Assembly: GCF_003814875.1 (NCBI RefSeq)
Contig: NZ_RKQF01000001.1
Coordinates: forward strand, 7,564,001 to 7,628,000
Reading direction: 5' to 3'
Length of the DNA stretch: 64,000 nucleotides
Origin: Streptomyces sp. Ag109_O5-1
GTDB lineage: Bacteria > Actinomycetota > Actinomycetes > Streptomycetales > Streptomycetaceae
A program made the position numbers and the translations under genes. Under the pieces are notes generated by a model. The model worked only from the letters and a program-made list of their open reading frames with translations. It did not search any database and had not been told where the DNA came from. This document shows positions 31,702-40,493 of the stretch, piece after piece (positions within the stretch are counted from its first letter, which is position 1; each line of letters starts with the position of its first letter).

Positions 31702-32661
31702 GTGACGGAAGCAGGGATACAGAACGGCGGCGGCGAGAGCACCCTCACGGTGATCGTCGCCGCCGCGGCCAACCTCGGGATCGCCCTCGCCAAGGCGGTC
31801 GCCGGGGTGATCAGCGGCTCCAGCGCGATGCTCTCCGAGGCGGCGCACTCGGTCGCCGACACCGTCACCGAGCTCCTGCTGCTCACCGCCCTCAAACGCA
31901 GCGAGAAGCCCGCCGACGAGGAGCACCCGCTGGGCTACGGCCCCGAGCGGTACATCTGGGCCATGCTCGCCGCCGTCGCCACCTTCGTCGGCGGCGCGGT
32001 CTTCTCCCTCTACGACGGCATCCACACCCTGGTCCAGGGGGAGACACCGGGCGACCCGCTCGTCTCGTACATCGTGCTCGGGGTCGCCTTCGTACTGGAG
32101 GGGTACTCGCTGCGGACGGGGCTGAAGCAGGCCCGCGGCGAGGCGGCCCGCTTCAAGGCGCCGTTCAAGCGCTACCTGCGGTACACCCCCGACACGGCGG
32201 TGAAGGCCGTGGTGATGGAGGACTCGGCCGCGCTCGTCGGCTTGGTGCTCGCGGCCGGCGGCCTGCTCGGCGGCCAGCTCACCGGCTCCGGAGCCTGGGA
32301 CGGCCTCGCCTCCCTCCTCATCGGCCTGCTCCTGCTGTACGTCGCCTGGGTGCTGGGCCGGTCCAACGCCGAGCTCCTCATCGGGCGGCCGCTGCCGAAG
32401 TCCGTACGGGAGCGGATCCGCGCGGAGCTGCTGGAGTCCGAGCACATCGTGGCCGTACTGGAGCTGACCACGCTGGTGCAGGGGCCGCACGAGGCGCTGG
32501 TCGCCGCCAAGGTGGACTTCCGGGACGTGTCGACGGCGGCCGAGATCGAGTGGGCGTGCGAGCGGGCCGAGCAGCGGCTGCGGGCCGCCTTCCCCGCGAT
32601 CGGACGTGTGTATCTGGACCCGACTCCGGGACCTGTGAGCTCCGGGGATGACACTCGGTGA
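31702..32661 (+). CDS. Cation diffusion facilitator (CDF) transporter
   Basis: A 319-residue membrane protein with GTG start behind GAGGGG. Hydrophobic helices are at about 12-32, 44-58, 79-100, 112-130, 170-190 and 199-217. AMLSEAAHSVADTVTELLLL (helix 2) carries the His and Asp residues that bind Zn2+ or related ions; EEHPLGYGPERYIWAMLAAVATF follows as in the family. The C-terminal cytoplasmic domain (from about 230) has the ferredoxin-like CDF fold. CDF proteins export Zn, Fe, Mn or Co using the proton gradient; the metal here is not determined. It starts five bases past the thioesterase stop. Confidence 0.9.
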   Translation: MTEAGIQNGGGESTLTVIVAAAANLGIALAKAVAGVISGSSAMLSEAAHSVADTVTELLLLTALKRSEKPADEEHPLGYGPERYIWAMLAAVATFVGGAVFSLYDGIHTLVQGETPGDPLVSYIVLGVAFVLEGYSLRTGLKQARGEAARFKAPFKRYLRYTPDTAVKAVVMEDSAALVGLVLAAGGLLGGQLTGSGAWDGLASLLIGLLLLYVAWVLGRSNAELLIGRPLPKSVRERIRAELLESEHIVAVLELTTLVQGPHEALVAAKVDFRDVSTAAEIEWACERAEQRLRAAFPAIGRVYLDPTPGPVSSGDDTR

Positions 32662-32726
32662 TCGTCCGGGGTGCCGTCCGGCTTGTCCAAGATTAAGCTC
32701 TATGAGTGAAATGCCGCACAGTGCAT

Positions 32727-32758
32727 GTGCCGCATAGCGGACGTGCCGCGTAGCGGAC
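32727..32758 (+). repeat. Two tandem 16-mers upstream of the Gly-Phe protein gene
   Basis: GTGCCGCATAGCGGAC and GTGCCGCGTAGCGGAC stand back to back, each holding a CCGC-N3-GCGG palindrome. A diverged third copy starts at 32711 (ATGCCGCACAGTGCAT). The array ends 27 bases before the start codon and could be a regulator site or part of the untranslated leader. Confidence 0.6.
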
Positions 32759-32784
32759 GTATGTCCGGCAGAAAGGTATTTCCC

Positions 32785-33102
32785 ATGCGAGTACAGCGCG
32801 CGAGGCGTCTCGCCGCGATGTCCGCCGCCGGCCTGCTGCTGGCCGGTGGCGCCGCGATCGGCGCCGCGGGTCCCGCTTCGGCGGCCCCCGCCTCTCACCA
32901 GACAGTCGTCACCGGCGGCTTCGGCTGCAACTCCCGGTTCGGCGGGTTCGGCGGGTTCAACAACAACTGCCGCTTCGGCAACTTCGGGTTCGTCCCCGTC
33001 GTACCCGTAGTCCCCGTGGTGGTCGTCCCCACCGTCGGCTTCGGCGGCTTCGGTGGGTTCGGCGGCTTCGGTGGCTTCGGAGGGTTCGGCGGCTTCGGCT
33101 GA
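32785..33102 (+). CDS. Secreted Gly-Phe-rich low-complexity protein
   Basis: A 105-residue protein. A Sec signal (about 1-33, RRLAAMSAAGLLLAGGAAIGAAGPASA) precedes a mature region made of GGF repeats, two Cys in CNSRFGGFGGFNNNC, a run of Pro-Val pairs (VPVVPVVPVVVVP) and a final tail of GGF/GFG repeats to the stop. GAAAGG lies eight bases before the ATG. No family is recognised. The aromatic-glycine repeats resemble self-associating or structural proteins, and the Cys pair could make a disulfide. The PV block suggests a stiff spacer between two repeat domains. The tandem 16-mer repeats are just upstream. Confidence 0.75.
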   Translation: MRVQRARRLAAMSAAGLLLAGGAAIGAAGPASAAPASHQTVVTGGFGCNSRFGGFGGFNNNCRFGNFGFVPVVPVVPVVVVPTVGFGGFGGFGGFGGFGGFGGFG

Positions 33103-33232
33103 ACCGACCGGGTGCGACCAGACCAGGAACTGAAGGGTCTAGGGCCAGGCCACGATGTGCGGCTCCCGCTTCCGGGGGCCGCACATCGGTCCGTCGGGCC
33201 GGTCCGACGTACCAGCCCGTCAGGGCAGTCCG

Positions 33233-34021
33233 TCAGGCCAGTCCCGCCTCGGCCAGCAGATAGGCGGTCAGCGGGTCGTAGTACCGCGGGCTCAGCACAT
33301 GGTCGTCGAGCGGTACGGCCACCTGGAGGGTGCCCTCCGCCTCGGCGAGGAACAGCGCCGGGTCGTTGCAGTCGGCGTAGCCGACCGAGTCCAGGCCCGC
33401 CTGCGCCGCGTACCCCGCCCAGCCGTGGTCGGCGACGACCAGGTCAGGCAGCGGACGGCCCTCGCGCTCCAGCCCGCCGAGGATCGCCTTCATCGGCTCC
33501 CCGGAGTGGGTGTGCCACAGCGTCGCCCCGTGCTCCAGCACCGCCACGTCGGCGAACTGCATGACGTACCTCTCGTCCGTCTGCAGCCCGTCCGGGATGA
33601 CCACGATCTCGCAGCCCGCGGTGCGCAGCGCGGCCGCCGTCGCCCGGTGCACATCCAGCAGCCCGCCCGGGTGACCGGTCGCGAACAGCACCCGCTGCCG
33701 CCCCTCGGCCGCCTTGCGCAGCCGCGCCGCCAGCCGCTCCAGACCGTCCACGGTCAGCTCGGGGTCGATGGTGTCCTGGCCGTACCGGTACTCGGCGTCG
33801 TCGTTCACCCCGACCCGCTCGGCCATCACGGCCAGTACGTCCTGCTCGTCGCTCCAGCGGTCGCCGAGTTCCAGTCCCAGCCACCAGTTGCGCTCGCCGT
33901 TGGCCAGCTTGCGGTAGTGGAGCAGGTTGTTCTCGCGGGGCGTGGCGACATCGCCCGCGATACGGGTCTTCACAAGGTGCTCGACGAGCTCGGCGCGGCT
34001 GGGTGTCCCGGGTATCGGCAT
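33233..34021 (-). CDS. Phosphatase-like conserved actinobacterial protein
   Basis: A 262-residue protein starting MPIPGTPSRAELVEHL. It has no signal or membrane segment. VLFATGHPGGLLDVHRATAAALRTAGCEIVVIPDG in the middle is its most conserved-looking block, and DLVVADHGWAGYAAQ, SVGYADCNDPALFLA and VPLDDHVLSPRYYDPLTAYLL follow. I recall streptomycete homologues annotated simply as phosphatase, but none of the standard HAD, histidine-phosphatase or PTP motifs is evident, so the activity is not proven. It is transcribed toward the Gly-Phe protein gene and is separated from the PucR gene by 66 bases. Confidence 0.6.
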   Translation of the reverse strand: MPIPGTPSRAELVEHLVKTRIAGDVATPRENNLLHYRKLANGERNWWLGLELGDRWSDEQDVLAVMAERVGVNDDAEYRYGQDTIDPELTVDGLERLAARLRKAAEGRQRVLFATGHPGGLLDVHRATAAALRTAGCEIVVIPDGLQTDERYVMQFADVAVLEHGATLWHTHSGEPMKAILGGLEREGRPLPDLVVADHGWAGYAAQAGLDSVGYADCNDPALFLAEAEGTLQVAVPLDDHVLSPRYYDPLTAYLLAEAGLA

Positions 34022-34086
34022 GGCTCCATTGTGGGGCAGGGCGCTGTGCGATTCCCCTGCGTATCGCGCGCTGGGACGTGGGTCAC

Positions 34087-35643
34087 TCACTCCTGACGGA
34101 GTGCGAACCACAGCTCCATCCGCACGTCCGGGTCGTCGAGTTCGGCGCCGAGGAGTGCCGCGCAGCGGGCGATGCGCTGCCGCACGGTGTTGCGGTGCAC
34201 GGCCAGCGCGACCGCCGTGCGGTCCCAACTGCCGTGCAGGGAGAGCCAGGTGCGCAGGGTCTCGGTGAGGGCGGGGTGTTCGGCGAGGGGGGCGAGCAGG
34301 GTGCGGGCGTGCGCCTGGGCCTCCCGGCGGGGGACCAGGTCGGTGAGGGCGGGGCGGGTCCCGTGCCGGAGCAGGGGTTCGCGGGTGGCGCGGGCGCGGG
34401 CCAGGGTGCGGGCCGCGTGGGTGTCGGCGAGCGCCAACTGCTCCGGGGGGACTGCGTCGCTGACGCCGAGGGTCCAGCCGGGGTGCGGTTCGGGTTCGCG
34501 GTCGGCGGGGAGCAGGATGCGGACGACTTCCCCTACGGGGTCGATGAGAGTCGAGCCCAGTGAGGCGCCCAGTGCGGTGGCGGCGAGGAGGTCGGGCGGG
34601 TGCGGGTGGTTCGTGGCCGGTCGCGCCCCGCGGCGGAGCCGCATATCGACAGGGCCCCGCGCCCCTGGAAGGTCGGCATGCTCCCGTTGGTCATTCCGGC
34701 GGGCGTGTACGACGAACCAGCTGTCTCCCTTGCCGAGCAGCGGGGCCACCTCCTCCGGTGTGCCGCCCAGCAGCAGTCGTACCAGGGCGCTGGTGCGGGC
34801 CGCGCCCGAGCCGCTCTGCTGCTCCCCTGTGAGGAGGGTGAGCAGGACCGCCGCCACCGAGGCGATCGTGTGGTCGCCCGGTTCGCGGGCCGGGGTGGCC
34901 ACCCCGAGGGCGAAGCCGGTGCCGAGGGCGTAGGCCGCGAGGTGGGTGCCTGCGGTGGCGTGGGTGGCGGAGGTGGGGGTGCCGGGGCCAGAGGGGCGTA
35001 GGACCTCCGCCAGCTCGGTCAGGGCGCCGCGCACCGGTGCCTCCGGCTCGCGGCCCGCCGACGCGATCTCCGTGCCCTCCGGGCCGTACAGCGCCGTCCA
35101 GCCGCCGAGGCGGGCGGCCAGCTGGCGCAGGACCGAGGGGACCGGGTCGGGACGGGCGGCGGCTGCCGCGAGGCTCTGCTGGGCCTCGGTGACCCGACGC
35201 AGCTCGGCCGTGCGGGCCTGGGCCAGCAGCTGCCAGACCGCCCGGGCGACGGCGGAGAACTTGGTCTGCGGCGGGACCTCGATCAGCGGGAGGTCGTAGG
35301 TGTCGCAGGCGGCGACCAGGGCGCGCGGGACCGTGTCGTGCACGGGCGCGACGCCGAAGCCGAGGGCGGCGCCGCCCGCCGCCACGATCCGGGAGACGTA
35401 GTCGTCGAAGTACGTCCCGGAGCCGGCCGCCTCCGGGATGTGCACCCCGGCCGTCAGCAGCAGCTCGCCGCCCAGCAGATACGGATACGGGTCGGCCATC
35501 TCCGAGGTGTGCGCCGCGTGGATCACCAGGGAGGGATCGGAGGGCCCGGCGATCTGGCGCAGGGCGAGGTCCTCGCGGGCCAGGAGAGCCGCGAGGGGCA
35601 CGGCGGGTGTCGGGGGCGTGGGGGGAACAGCGGGTTCCGGCAT
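34087..35643 (-). CDS. PucR-family transcriptional regulator
   Basis: A 518-residue regulator. ATG at 35643 is chosen because AAGGAA precedes it, whereas the ATG six codons earlier falls inside an inverted repeat and has no such site. The N-terminal PucR sensory domain (about 15-140, LLAREDLALRQIAG, DPYPYLLGGELLLTAG) is followed by a GGDEF-like middle region. The C-terminal HTH_30 (about 455-515) reads LRTWLSLHGSWDRTAVALAVHRNTVRQRIARCAALLG. PucR proteins respond to nitrogen-rich metabolites such as purine breakdown products. Divergent from a symporter-ureohydrolase-ThDP operon, it is the likely regulator of that unit. Confidence 0.9.
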   Translation of the reverse strand: MPEPAVPPTPPTPAVPLAALLAREDLALRQIAGPSDPSLVIHAAHTSEMADPYPYLLGGELLLTAGVHIPEAAGSGTYFDDYVSRIVAAGGAALGFGVAPVHDTVPRALVAACDTYDLPLIEVPPQTKFSAVARAVWQLLAQARTAELRRVTEAQQSLAAAAARPDPVPSVLRQLAARLGGWTALYGPEGTEIASAGREPEAPVRGALTELAEVLRPSGPGTPTSATHATAGTHLAAYALGTGFALGVATPAREPGDHTIASVAAVLLTLLTGEQQSGSGAARTSALVRLLLGGTPEEVAPLLGKGDSWFVVHARRNDQREHADLPGARGPVDMRLRRGARPATNHPHPPDLLAATALGASLGSTLIDPVGEVVRILLPADREPEPHPGWTLGVSDAVPPEQLALADTHAARTLARARATREPLLRHGTRPALTDLVPRREAQAHARTLLAPLAEHPALTETLRTWLSLHGSWDRTAVALAVHRNTVRQRIARCAALLGAELDDPDVRMELWFALRQE

Positions 35644-35656
35644 GGTGTGCGTTTCC

Positions 35657-35684
35657 TTCATCCCGCATGGATCGAATGGATGAA
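35657..35684. promoter_or_regulatory. Inverted repeat in the PucR/symporter intergenic region
   Basis: TTCATCC and GGATGAA (7-bp perfect arms, 14-base spacer) enclose a second smaller symmetry around ATTCGATCCAT. An ATTCATTCGA copy recurs at 35750-35760 near the symporter start. Plausible PucR binding sites. Confidence 0.4.
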
Positions 35685-35773
35685 ACGTACACTTCGCAGT
35701 TGCCTTCCGGCCACCTAGTGTCGGTGTCCGTCACCCGCCGGCGACTCCGATTCATTCGAGTGAGGGAGGTCCT

Positions 35774-37243
35774 ATGGCCGTCGACTACACCGTGATCGTC
35801 CTCTATCTCGCCGGCATGCTGGCGATGGGCTGGTTCGGCATGCGCCGCGCCAGGTCGAAGAGCGACTTCCTGGTGGCCGGGCGCCGGCTCGGGCCCGCCA
35901 TGTACTCCGGCACCATGGCCGCGATCGTCCTCGGCGGCGCGTCCACCATCGGTGGCGTGGGACTGGGGTACCAGTACGGGCTGTCCGGCGCATGGATGGT
36001 CTTCACCATCGGCCTGGGGCTGCTCGCCCTCTCCGTCTTCTTCTCCGCCCGCATCGCCCGCCTCAAGGTCTACACCGTCTCCGAGATGCTCGACCTGCGC
36101 TACGGCGGCCGGGCCGGGGTCATCTCCGGCGTGGTCATGTGGGCGTACACGCTCATGCTCGCCGTCACCTCGACCATTGCGTACGCCACGATCTTCGACG
36201 TCCTCTTCGACATGAACCGGACCCTCGCGATCGTCCTCGGCGGTTCGATCGTCGTCGCCTACTCGACGCTCGGCGGCATGTGGTCGATCACCCTGACGGA
36301 CATGGTCCAGTTCGTGGTGAAGACGATCGGCGTGCTGCTGCTCCTGCTCCCGATCGCGGTGGTGAAGGCGGGCGGCTTCGCCGCGATGAAGGCGAAGCTG
36401 CCGACGTCCTACTTCGACCCGCTGGGCATCGGCGGCGAGACGATCTTCACCTACGTCCTCATCTACACGTTCGGCATGCTCATCGGCCAGGACATCTGGC
36501 AGCGCGTCTTCACCGCGCGCGGCGACCGGACGGCGAAGTGGGGCGGCACGGTCGCGGGCACCTACTGCCTGGTCTACGCCCTCGCCGGTGCGGTGATCGG
36601 TACCGCGGCCAAGGTGCTGTACCCGAAGCTGGGCAGCCCGGACGACGCCTTCGCGACCATCGTCAAGGACGAACTCCCGGTCGGTGTGCGGGGGCTGGTG
36701 CTGGCGGCCGCCCTGGCCGCCGTGATGTCGACGTCCTCGGGCGCGCTGATCGCCTGCGCGACCGTCGCCAACAACGACATCTGGTCGCGACTGCGCGGGA
36801 AGGTCACGTCCGAGGACGCCTCCGGCGACCACGACGAGGTCCGGGGCAACCGCGCCTTCATCCTGATCATGGGGATCGGTGTGATCGGTACGGCCATCGC
36901 CCTCAACGACGTCGTCGAGGCGCTGACCGTCGCGTACAACCTGCTCGTCGGCGGTCTCCTGGTCCCGATCCTCGGCGGACTGCTCTGGAAGCGCGGCACG
37001 GTCCAGGGCGCCCTCGCCTCCGTGACCGTCGGCGGCCTCGCGGTGATCGGCCTGATGGCGGGGTACGGCATCCTCGCCAACGAGCCCGTCTACTACGGCC
37101 TCCTCTCCTCCCTCGTCGCCTATGTCGTCGTCTCCCTGGCGACGAAGCCGACCGACGCGGCCGTGCTGGCGAACTGGCGCGAGCGGCTCGCCGGCCGGGG
37201 CACTCCCGAACTCGTGTCCGAGCCGGTCCCGGCCCACCAGTAA
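35774..37243 (+). CDS. Sodium/solute symporter (SSS family)
   Basis: A 489-residue transporter with about 13 hydrophobic helices; ATG behind GGGAGG. DYTVIVLYLAGMLAMGWFGMRRARSKSDFLVAGRRLGP is the classic SSS start, and TYVLIYTFGMLIGQDIWQRVFTARGDRTAKWGG the conserved middle block. Relatives include proline, pantothenate and polyamine-type importers, so the substrate cannot be read from sequence. It lies 57 bases upstream of the agmatinase gene and is divergent from PucR, so it most probably imports the compound that these enzymes use. Confidence 0.92.
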   Translation: MAVDYTVIVLYLAGMLAMGWFGMRRARSKSDFLVAGRRLGPAMYSGTMAAIVLGGASTIGGVGLGYQYGLSGAWMVFTIGLGLLALSVFFSARIARLKVYTVSEMLDLRYGGRAGVISGVVMWAYTLMLAVTSTIAYATIFDVLFDMNRTLAIVLGGSIVVAYSTLGGMWSITLTDMVQFVVKTIGVLLLLLPIAVVKAGGFAAMKAKLPTSYFDPLGIGGETIFTYVLIYTFGMLIGQDIWQRVFTARGDRTAKWGGTVAGTYCLVYALAGAVIGTAAKVLYPKLGSPDDAFATIVKDELPVGVRGLVLAAALAAVMSTSSGALIACATVANNDIWSRLRGKVTSEDASGDHDEVRGNRAFILIMGIGVIGTAIALNDVVEALTVAYNLLVGGLLVPILGGLLWKRGTVQGALASVTVGGLAVIGLMAGYGILANEPVYYGLLSSLVAYVVVSLATKPTDAAVLANWRERLAGRGTPELVSEPVPAHQ

Positions 37244-37300
37244 AGTCGTAGCCAGAAGCAGTACATACGCGATGAAGCGTAGGAAAGAAGGCATTCCCTC

Positions 37301-38269
37301 ATGAGCAGCAACGAGACACCCCGCGGCCCCGTCGACTCCTCCCGCATCCCCCGGTACGCGGGTCCCGCGACCTTCGCCCGGCTGCCCCGCCTCGACGAGG
37401 TCGGCACCGCCGATGTCGCCGTCGTCGGCGTGCCGTTCGACTCCGGTGTCTCGTACCGGCCGGGCGCCCGCTTCGGCGGCAACGCCATCCGCGAGGCGTC
37501 CCGGCTGCTGCGCCCCTACAACCCCGCGCAGGACGCGTCCCCCTTCGCCCTGGCCCAGGTGGCGGACGGCGGCGACATCGCGGTCAACCCCTTCAACATC
37601 AACGAGGCCGTCGAGACCATCGAGGCGGCCGCGGACGATCTCCTCGGCACCGGCGCCCGGCTGATGACCCTGGGCGGCGACCACACCATCGCGCTCCCGT
37701 TGCTGCGCAGCGTCGCGAAGAAGCACGGCCCGGTCGCGCTCCTCCACTTCGACGCGCACCTCGACACCTGGGACACCTACTTCGGCGCCGAGTACACGCA
37801 CGGCACCCCGTTCCGGCGCGCGGTCGAGGAGGGCATCCTGGACACCTCCGCCCTCTCCCACGTGGGCACCCGCGGGCCGCTGTACGGCAAGCAGGACCTC
37901 ACCGACGACGAGAAGATGGGCTTCGGCATCGTCACCTCGGCGGACATCTACCGCCGTGGTGCCGACGAGGTGGCCGACCAGCTGCGCCAGCGCATCGGCG
38001 ACCGCCCCCTCTACATCTCCATCGACATCGACTGCCTGGACCCGGCGCACGCCCCCGGCACCGGGACGCCGGAGGCCGGTGGTATGACGTCCAGGGAGCT
38101 CCTGGAGATCCTGCGCGGCCTGGCGTCCTGCAACCTGGTCTCGGCGGACGTCGTCGAGGTGGCCCCCGCGTACGACCACGCCGAGATCACGTCGGTGGCG
38201 GCCTCGCACACGGCGTACGAACTGACCACGATCATGACTCGACAGATTGCCGAGGCGCGTTCGAAGTGA
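37301..38269 (+). CDS. Agmatinase-family ureohydrolase
   Basis: A 322-residue Mn-dependent ureohydrolase. Metal-binding motifs GGDHTI, HFDAHLDT and SIDIDCLDPAHAPGTGTPEAGG are all intact, as is PFDSGVSYRPGARFGGNAIREAS near the N terminus. It removes urea from agmatine, or from 4-guanidinobutyrate or related guanidino acids, giving the amine or amino acid. Agmatinases and guanidinobutyrases share these motifs, so the substrate is open. AGGAAAGAAGG sits upstream. Its TGA overlaps the GTG start of the next gene, showing tight coupling. Confidence 0.92.
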   Translation: MSSNETPRGPVDSSRIPRYAGPATFARLPRLDEVGTADVAVVGVPFDSGVSYRPGARFGGNAIREASRLLRPYNPAQDASPFALAQVADGGDIAVNPFNINEAVETIEAAADDLLGTGARLMTLGGDHTIALPLLRSVAKKHGPVALLHFDAHLDTWDTYFGAEYTHGTPFRRAVEEGILDTSALSHVGTRGPLYGKQDLTDDEKMGFGIVTSADIYRRGADEVADQLRQRIGDRPLYISIDIDCLDPAHAPGTGTPEAGGMTSRELLEILRGLASCNLVSADVVEVAPAYDHAEITSVAASHTAYELTTIMTRQIAEARSK

Positions 38270-39951
38270 CCCACGACCACGACCTGGTGCTCCGCCCGAC
38301 CGAGGCGCAGACGGCCGCAGCCCTCCACCCGCCCGCCGGGCGCAACGGCGGAGACCTGGTCGTGGAGACCCTGGCCGGGCTCGGCGCGACGACGGTCTTC
38401 GGCCTCCCCGGCCAGCACGCCCTTGGCATGTTCGACGCCCTGCGCCGCTCGGACCTGCGGTACATCGGGCTGCGGGTGGAGAACAACGCGGGCTTCGCGG
38501 CGGACGCCTACGGCAGGATCACCGGCGAGGCGGCCCCGCTGCTGCTGTCGACGGGCCCGGGCGCACTGACGTCCCTGGCCGCGCTGCAGGAGGCGGCCGC
38601 CGCCTCCGCCCCGGTGCTGGCGATCAGCAGCCAGATCCCGACCGCGGGGCTGGGCGGCGGCAGGCACGGGTATCTGCACGAACTCCCGGACCAGTCCGCC
38701 TCGTTCCGGGGTGTGGTGAAGTCGGTCCACACCGTCCGCACCCAGTCGCAGATCCCGTCGGCGATCGCGGCGGCCTGGAAGTCGGCGCTGACGGTTCCGC
38801 ACGGCCCGGTGTGGGTGGAGATCCCGCAGGACGTGCTCCTCGCGGAGACGGCGATCCCGGTGGTGACCGCGGTGGACGCCACCCCGGACGAACTGCCGCC
38901 GCGCCCCGAACTCACCGCCGTGGCGGCCGACCTGCTGTCGCGCGCGGCCCGTCCGGCGATCATCGCGGGCGGGGGAGTGGTACGGGCGGACGCGTCGAAG
39001 AAGCTGCGCCGGCTGGCGGAGACGCTCCAGGCGCCGGTCGTCACGACCCCCGGCGGCAAGGGCGCGTTCCCCTGGACGCACCCCCTGTCCCTCCAGTCCT
39101 GGCTGGAGGACCGCCACACCACGGACCTCCTGGAGGACGCGGACGTCCTGCTGGTGGTCGGCTCGGGCCTCGGTGAACTCTCCTCGAACTACCACACGTT
39201 CAAGCCGCGCGGCCGGGTCGTGCAGATCGAGGCGGACCTCGGCAAGCTGGAGTCCAACCACCCGGCGCTGGGCATCCACGCGGACGCCCGCCTCGCTCTC
39301 CAGGCCCTGCTGGAGACGGTGACGCCCAGGGAGGACCCCGAGGCCCCGGCCCGCGTACGGACCCTGCTGTCGAAGGTCGCCGAGCGCATCGCCGCCCAGG
39401 AACTCACCCTGGAACAGGACCTGTTGGCGTCGATCCGCAGGGCCCTCCCGGCGGACTCCCCGTCCTTCTGGGACATGACGATCCTCGCCTACTGGGCCTG
39501 GTCGGCCTTCGACGCCAAGGGCCCCAACCACCTGCACTCGGCCCAGGGCGCCGGCGGCCTCGGCTACGGCTTCCCGGCGGCGCTGGGCGGGGCGGCCGCC
39601 GACCCGACCCGCCCGGTGCTTGCGGTGTCGGGAGACGGCGGAGCCCTCTACTCCATCGCGGAACTGGCGACGGCGAAGCAGTACGGACTGAACGTCACCT
39701 GGCTGATCGTCGACGACGGCGGCTACGGCATCCTGCGCGAGTACATGACCGACGCCTTCGGCCAGGCCACGGCGACGGAACTGACCCGCCCGGACTACGT
39801 GGCGCTCGCTGAGTCCTTCGGGGTCCCCGGGGTTCGTACGACCCCGGAGAACCTGGAGACCGACCTGGCGAAGGCCCTCGCCACACCGGGCCCCTCCGTG
39901 GTCGTACTCCCGGCCCTGCTACGGATGTTCGCGCCGACGCATCTGGACTAG
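38266..39951 (+). CDS. Thiamine-diphosphate-dependent enzyme (acetolactate synthase-like)
   Basis: A 561-residue ThDP enzyme with the three-domain layout of acetolactate synthase, benzoylformate decarboxylase and oxalyl-CoA decarboxylase. The cofactor-activating Glu is residue 72 in VENNAGFAADAYGR. GDGGALYSIAELATAKQYGLNVTWLIVDDGGYG (about 456-490) is the ThDP/Mg2+ motif, but ends in DD rather than the usual NN. The middle domain has PAIIAGGGVVRADASKK. I cannot name its substrate. It is translationally coupled to the ureohydrolase gene, which suggests a joint pathway in which it acts on a 2-oxo acid or aldehyde product downstream of the amine. Confidence 0.82.
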   Translation: MTHDHDLVLRPTEAQTAAALHPPAGRNGGDLVVETLAGLGATTVFGLPGQHALGMFDALRRSDLRYIGLRVENNAGFAADAYGRITGEAAPLLLSTGPGALTSLAALQEAAAASAPVLAISSQIPTAGLGGGRHGYLHELPDQSASFRGVVKSVHTVRTQSQIPSAIAAAWKSALTVPHGPVWVEIPQDVLLAETAIPVVTAVDATPDELPPRPELTAVAADLLSRAARPAIIAGGGVVRADASKKLRRLAETLQAPVVTTPGGKGAFPWTHPLSLQSWLEDRHTTDLLEDADVLLVVGSGLGELSSNYHTFKPRGRVVQIEADLGKLESNHPALGIHADARLALQALLETVTPREDPEAPARVRTLLSKVAERIAAQELTLEQDLLASIRRALPADSPSFWDMTILAYWAWSAFDAKGPNHLHSAQGAGGLGYGFPAALGGAAADPTRPVLAVSGDGGALYSIAELATAKQYGLNVTWLIVDDGGYGILREYMTDAFGQATATELTRPDYVALAESFGVPGVRTTPENLETDLAKALATPGPSVVVLPALLRMFAPTHLD

Positions 39952-39985
39952 GGCGGCTGTCAGAGGGGGCAACTACCGTGCCCGT

Positions 39986-40492
39986 ATGACTCATTGGATA
40001 CGCCGACCCCTGCCGCCCTACGAGGAGATCAACGTCGTCTTCTTCCGGGGGATGCCGTTGGACACCCTCGTCCGGGGGCTCCTCGCCGGTCGGCGCCTGC
40101 CCCTCGCGTACGGCAAGGGCGCCGACTGGGGAGTGGTCCTGCACGACATGCTGGGCTGGAGCAGCGGCGACTACGACCTGGTCGACTACGGGCGGCTGTG
40201 CCGGGGAGGCGGTGAGCTCGCCGTCTTCGTGACGGAGCCGTGCATCGCCAAGGGGCACCGCCCCGAGTTCGACTACTACCGCGACGGACGTCTGGTCACC
40301 GGCCTCAGCTTCGAGACCCCGTCCTACGGGGTGGGCGCGCGGCCCGACCTGCTGGCACCCGCCCTCACCGCGGCGAACCTGGCCGGGCCGCATGCGGAAT
40401 ACGACGAGGACAGCGACACGCGGATCGCGCAGTCGATCGCCGCCCACTTCGCACTGCCCGAACTGGATCTGCCCGGACTCGACCTGCCGTGA
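39986..40492 (+). CDS. Hypothetical protein, DUF6461-like
   Basis: A 168-residue soluble protein. INVVFFRGMPLDTLVRGLL at the N terminus, a WGVVLHDMLGW core and FDYYRDGRLVTGLSFET later resemble the DUF6461 layout of small actinobacterial proteins of unknown role, but I am unsure of that family label. There are no signal, Zn-site or nuclease motifs. It converges on the I36-like gene with only one base between the stops. ATG at 39986 follows CCCGT, a weak ribosome-binding site. Confidence 0.6.
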   Translation: MTHWIRRPLPPYEEINVVFFRGMPLDTLVRGLLAGRRLPLAYGKGADWGVVLHDMLGWSSGDYDLVDYGRLCRGGGELAVFVTEPCIAKGHRPEFDYYRDGRLVTGLSFETPSYGVGARPDLLAPALTAANLAGPHAEYDEDSDTRIAQSIAAHFALPELDLPGLDLP

Positions 40493-40493
40493 T

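Noticed and set aside
34691..38209. A 1172-codon open frame on the minus strand
   Set aside because: It runs antisense to the symporter and agmatinase genes, and its right-hand part is low-complexity Gly/Asp/Arg. Its left part only repeats a PucR stretch in another frame.
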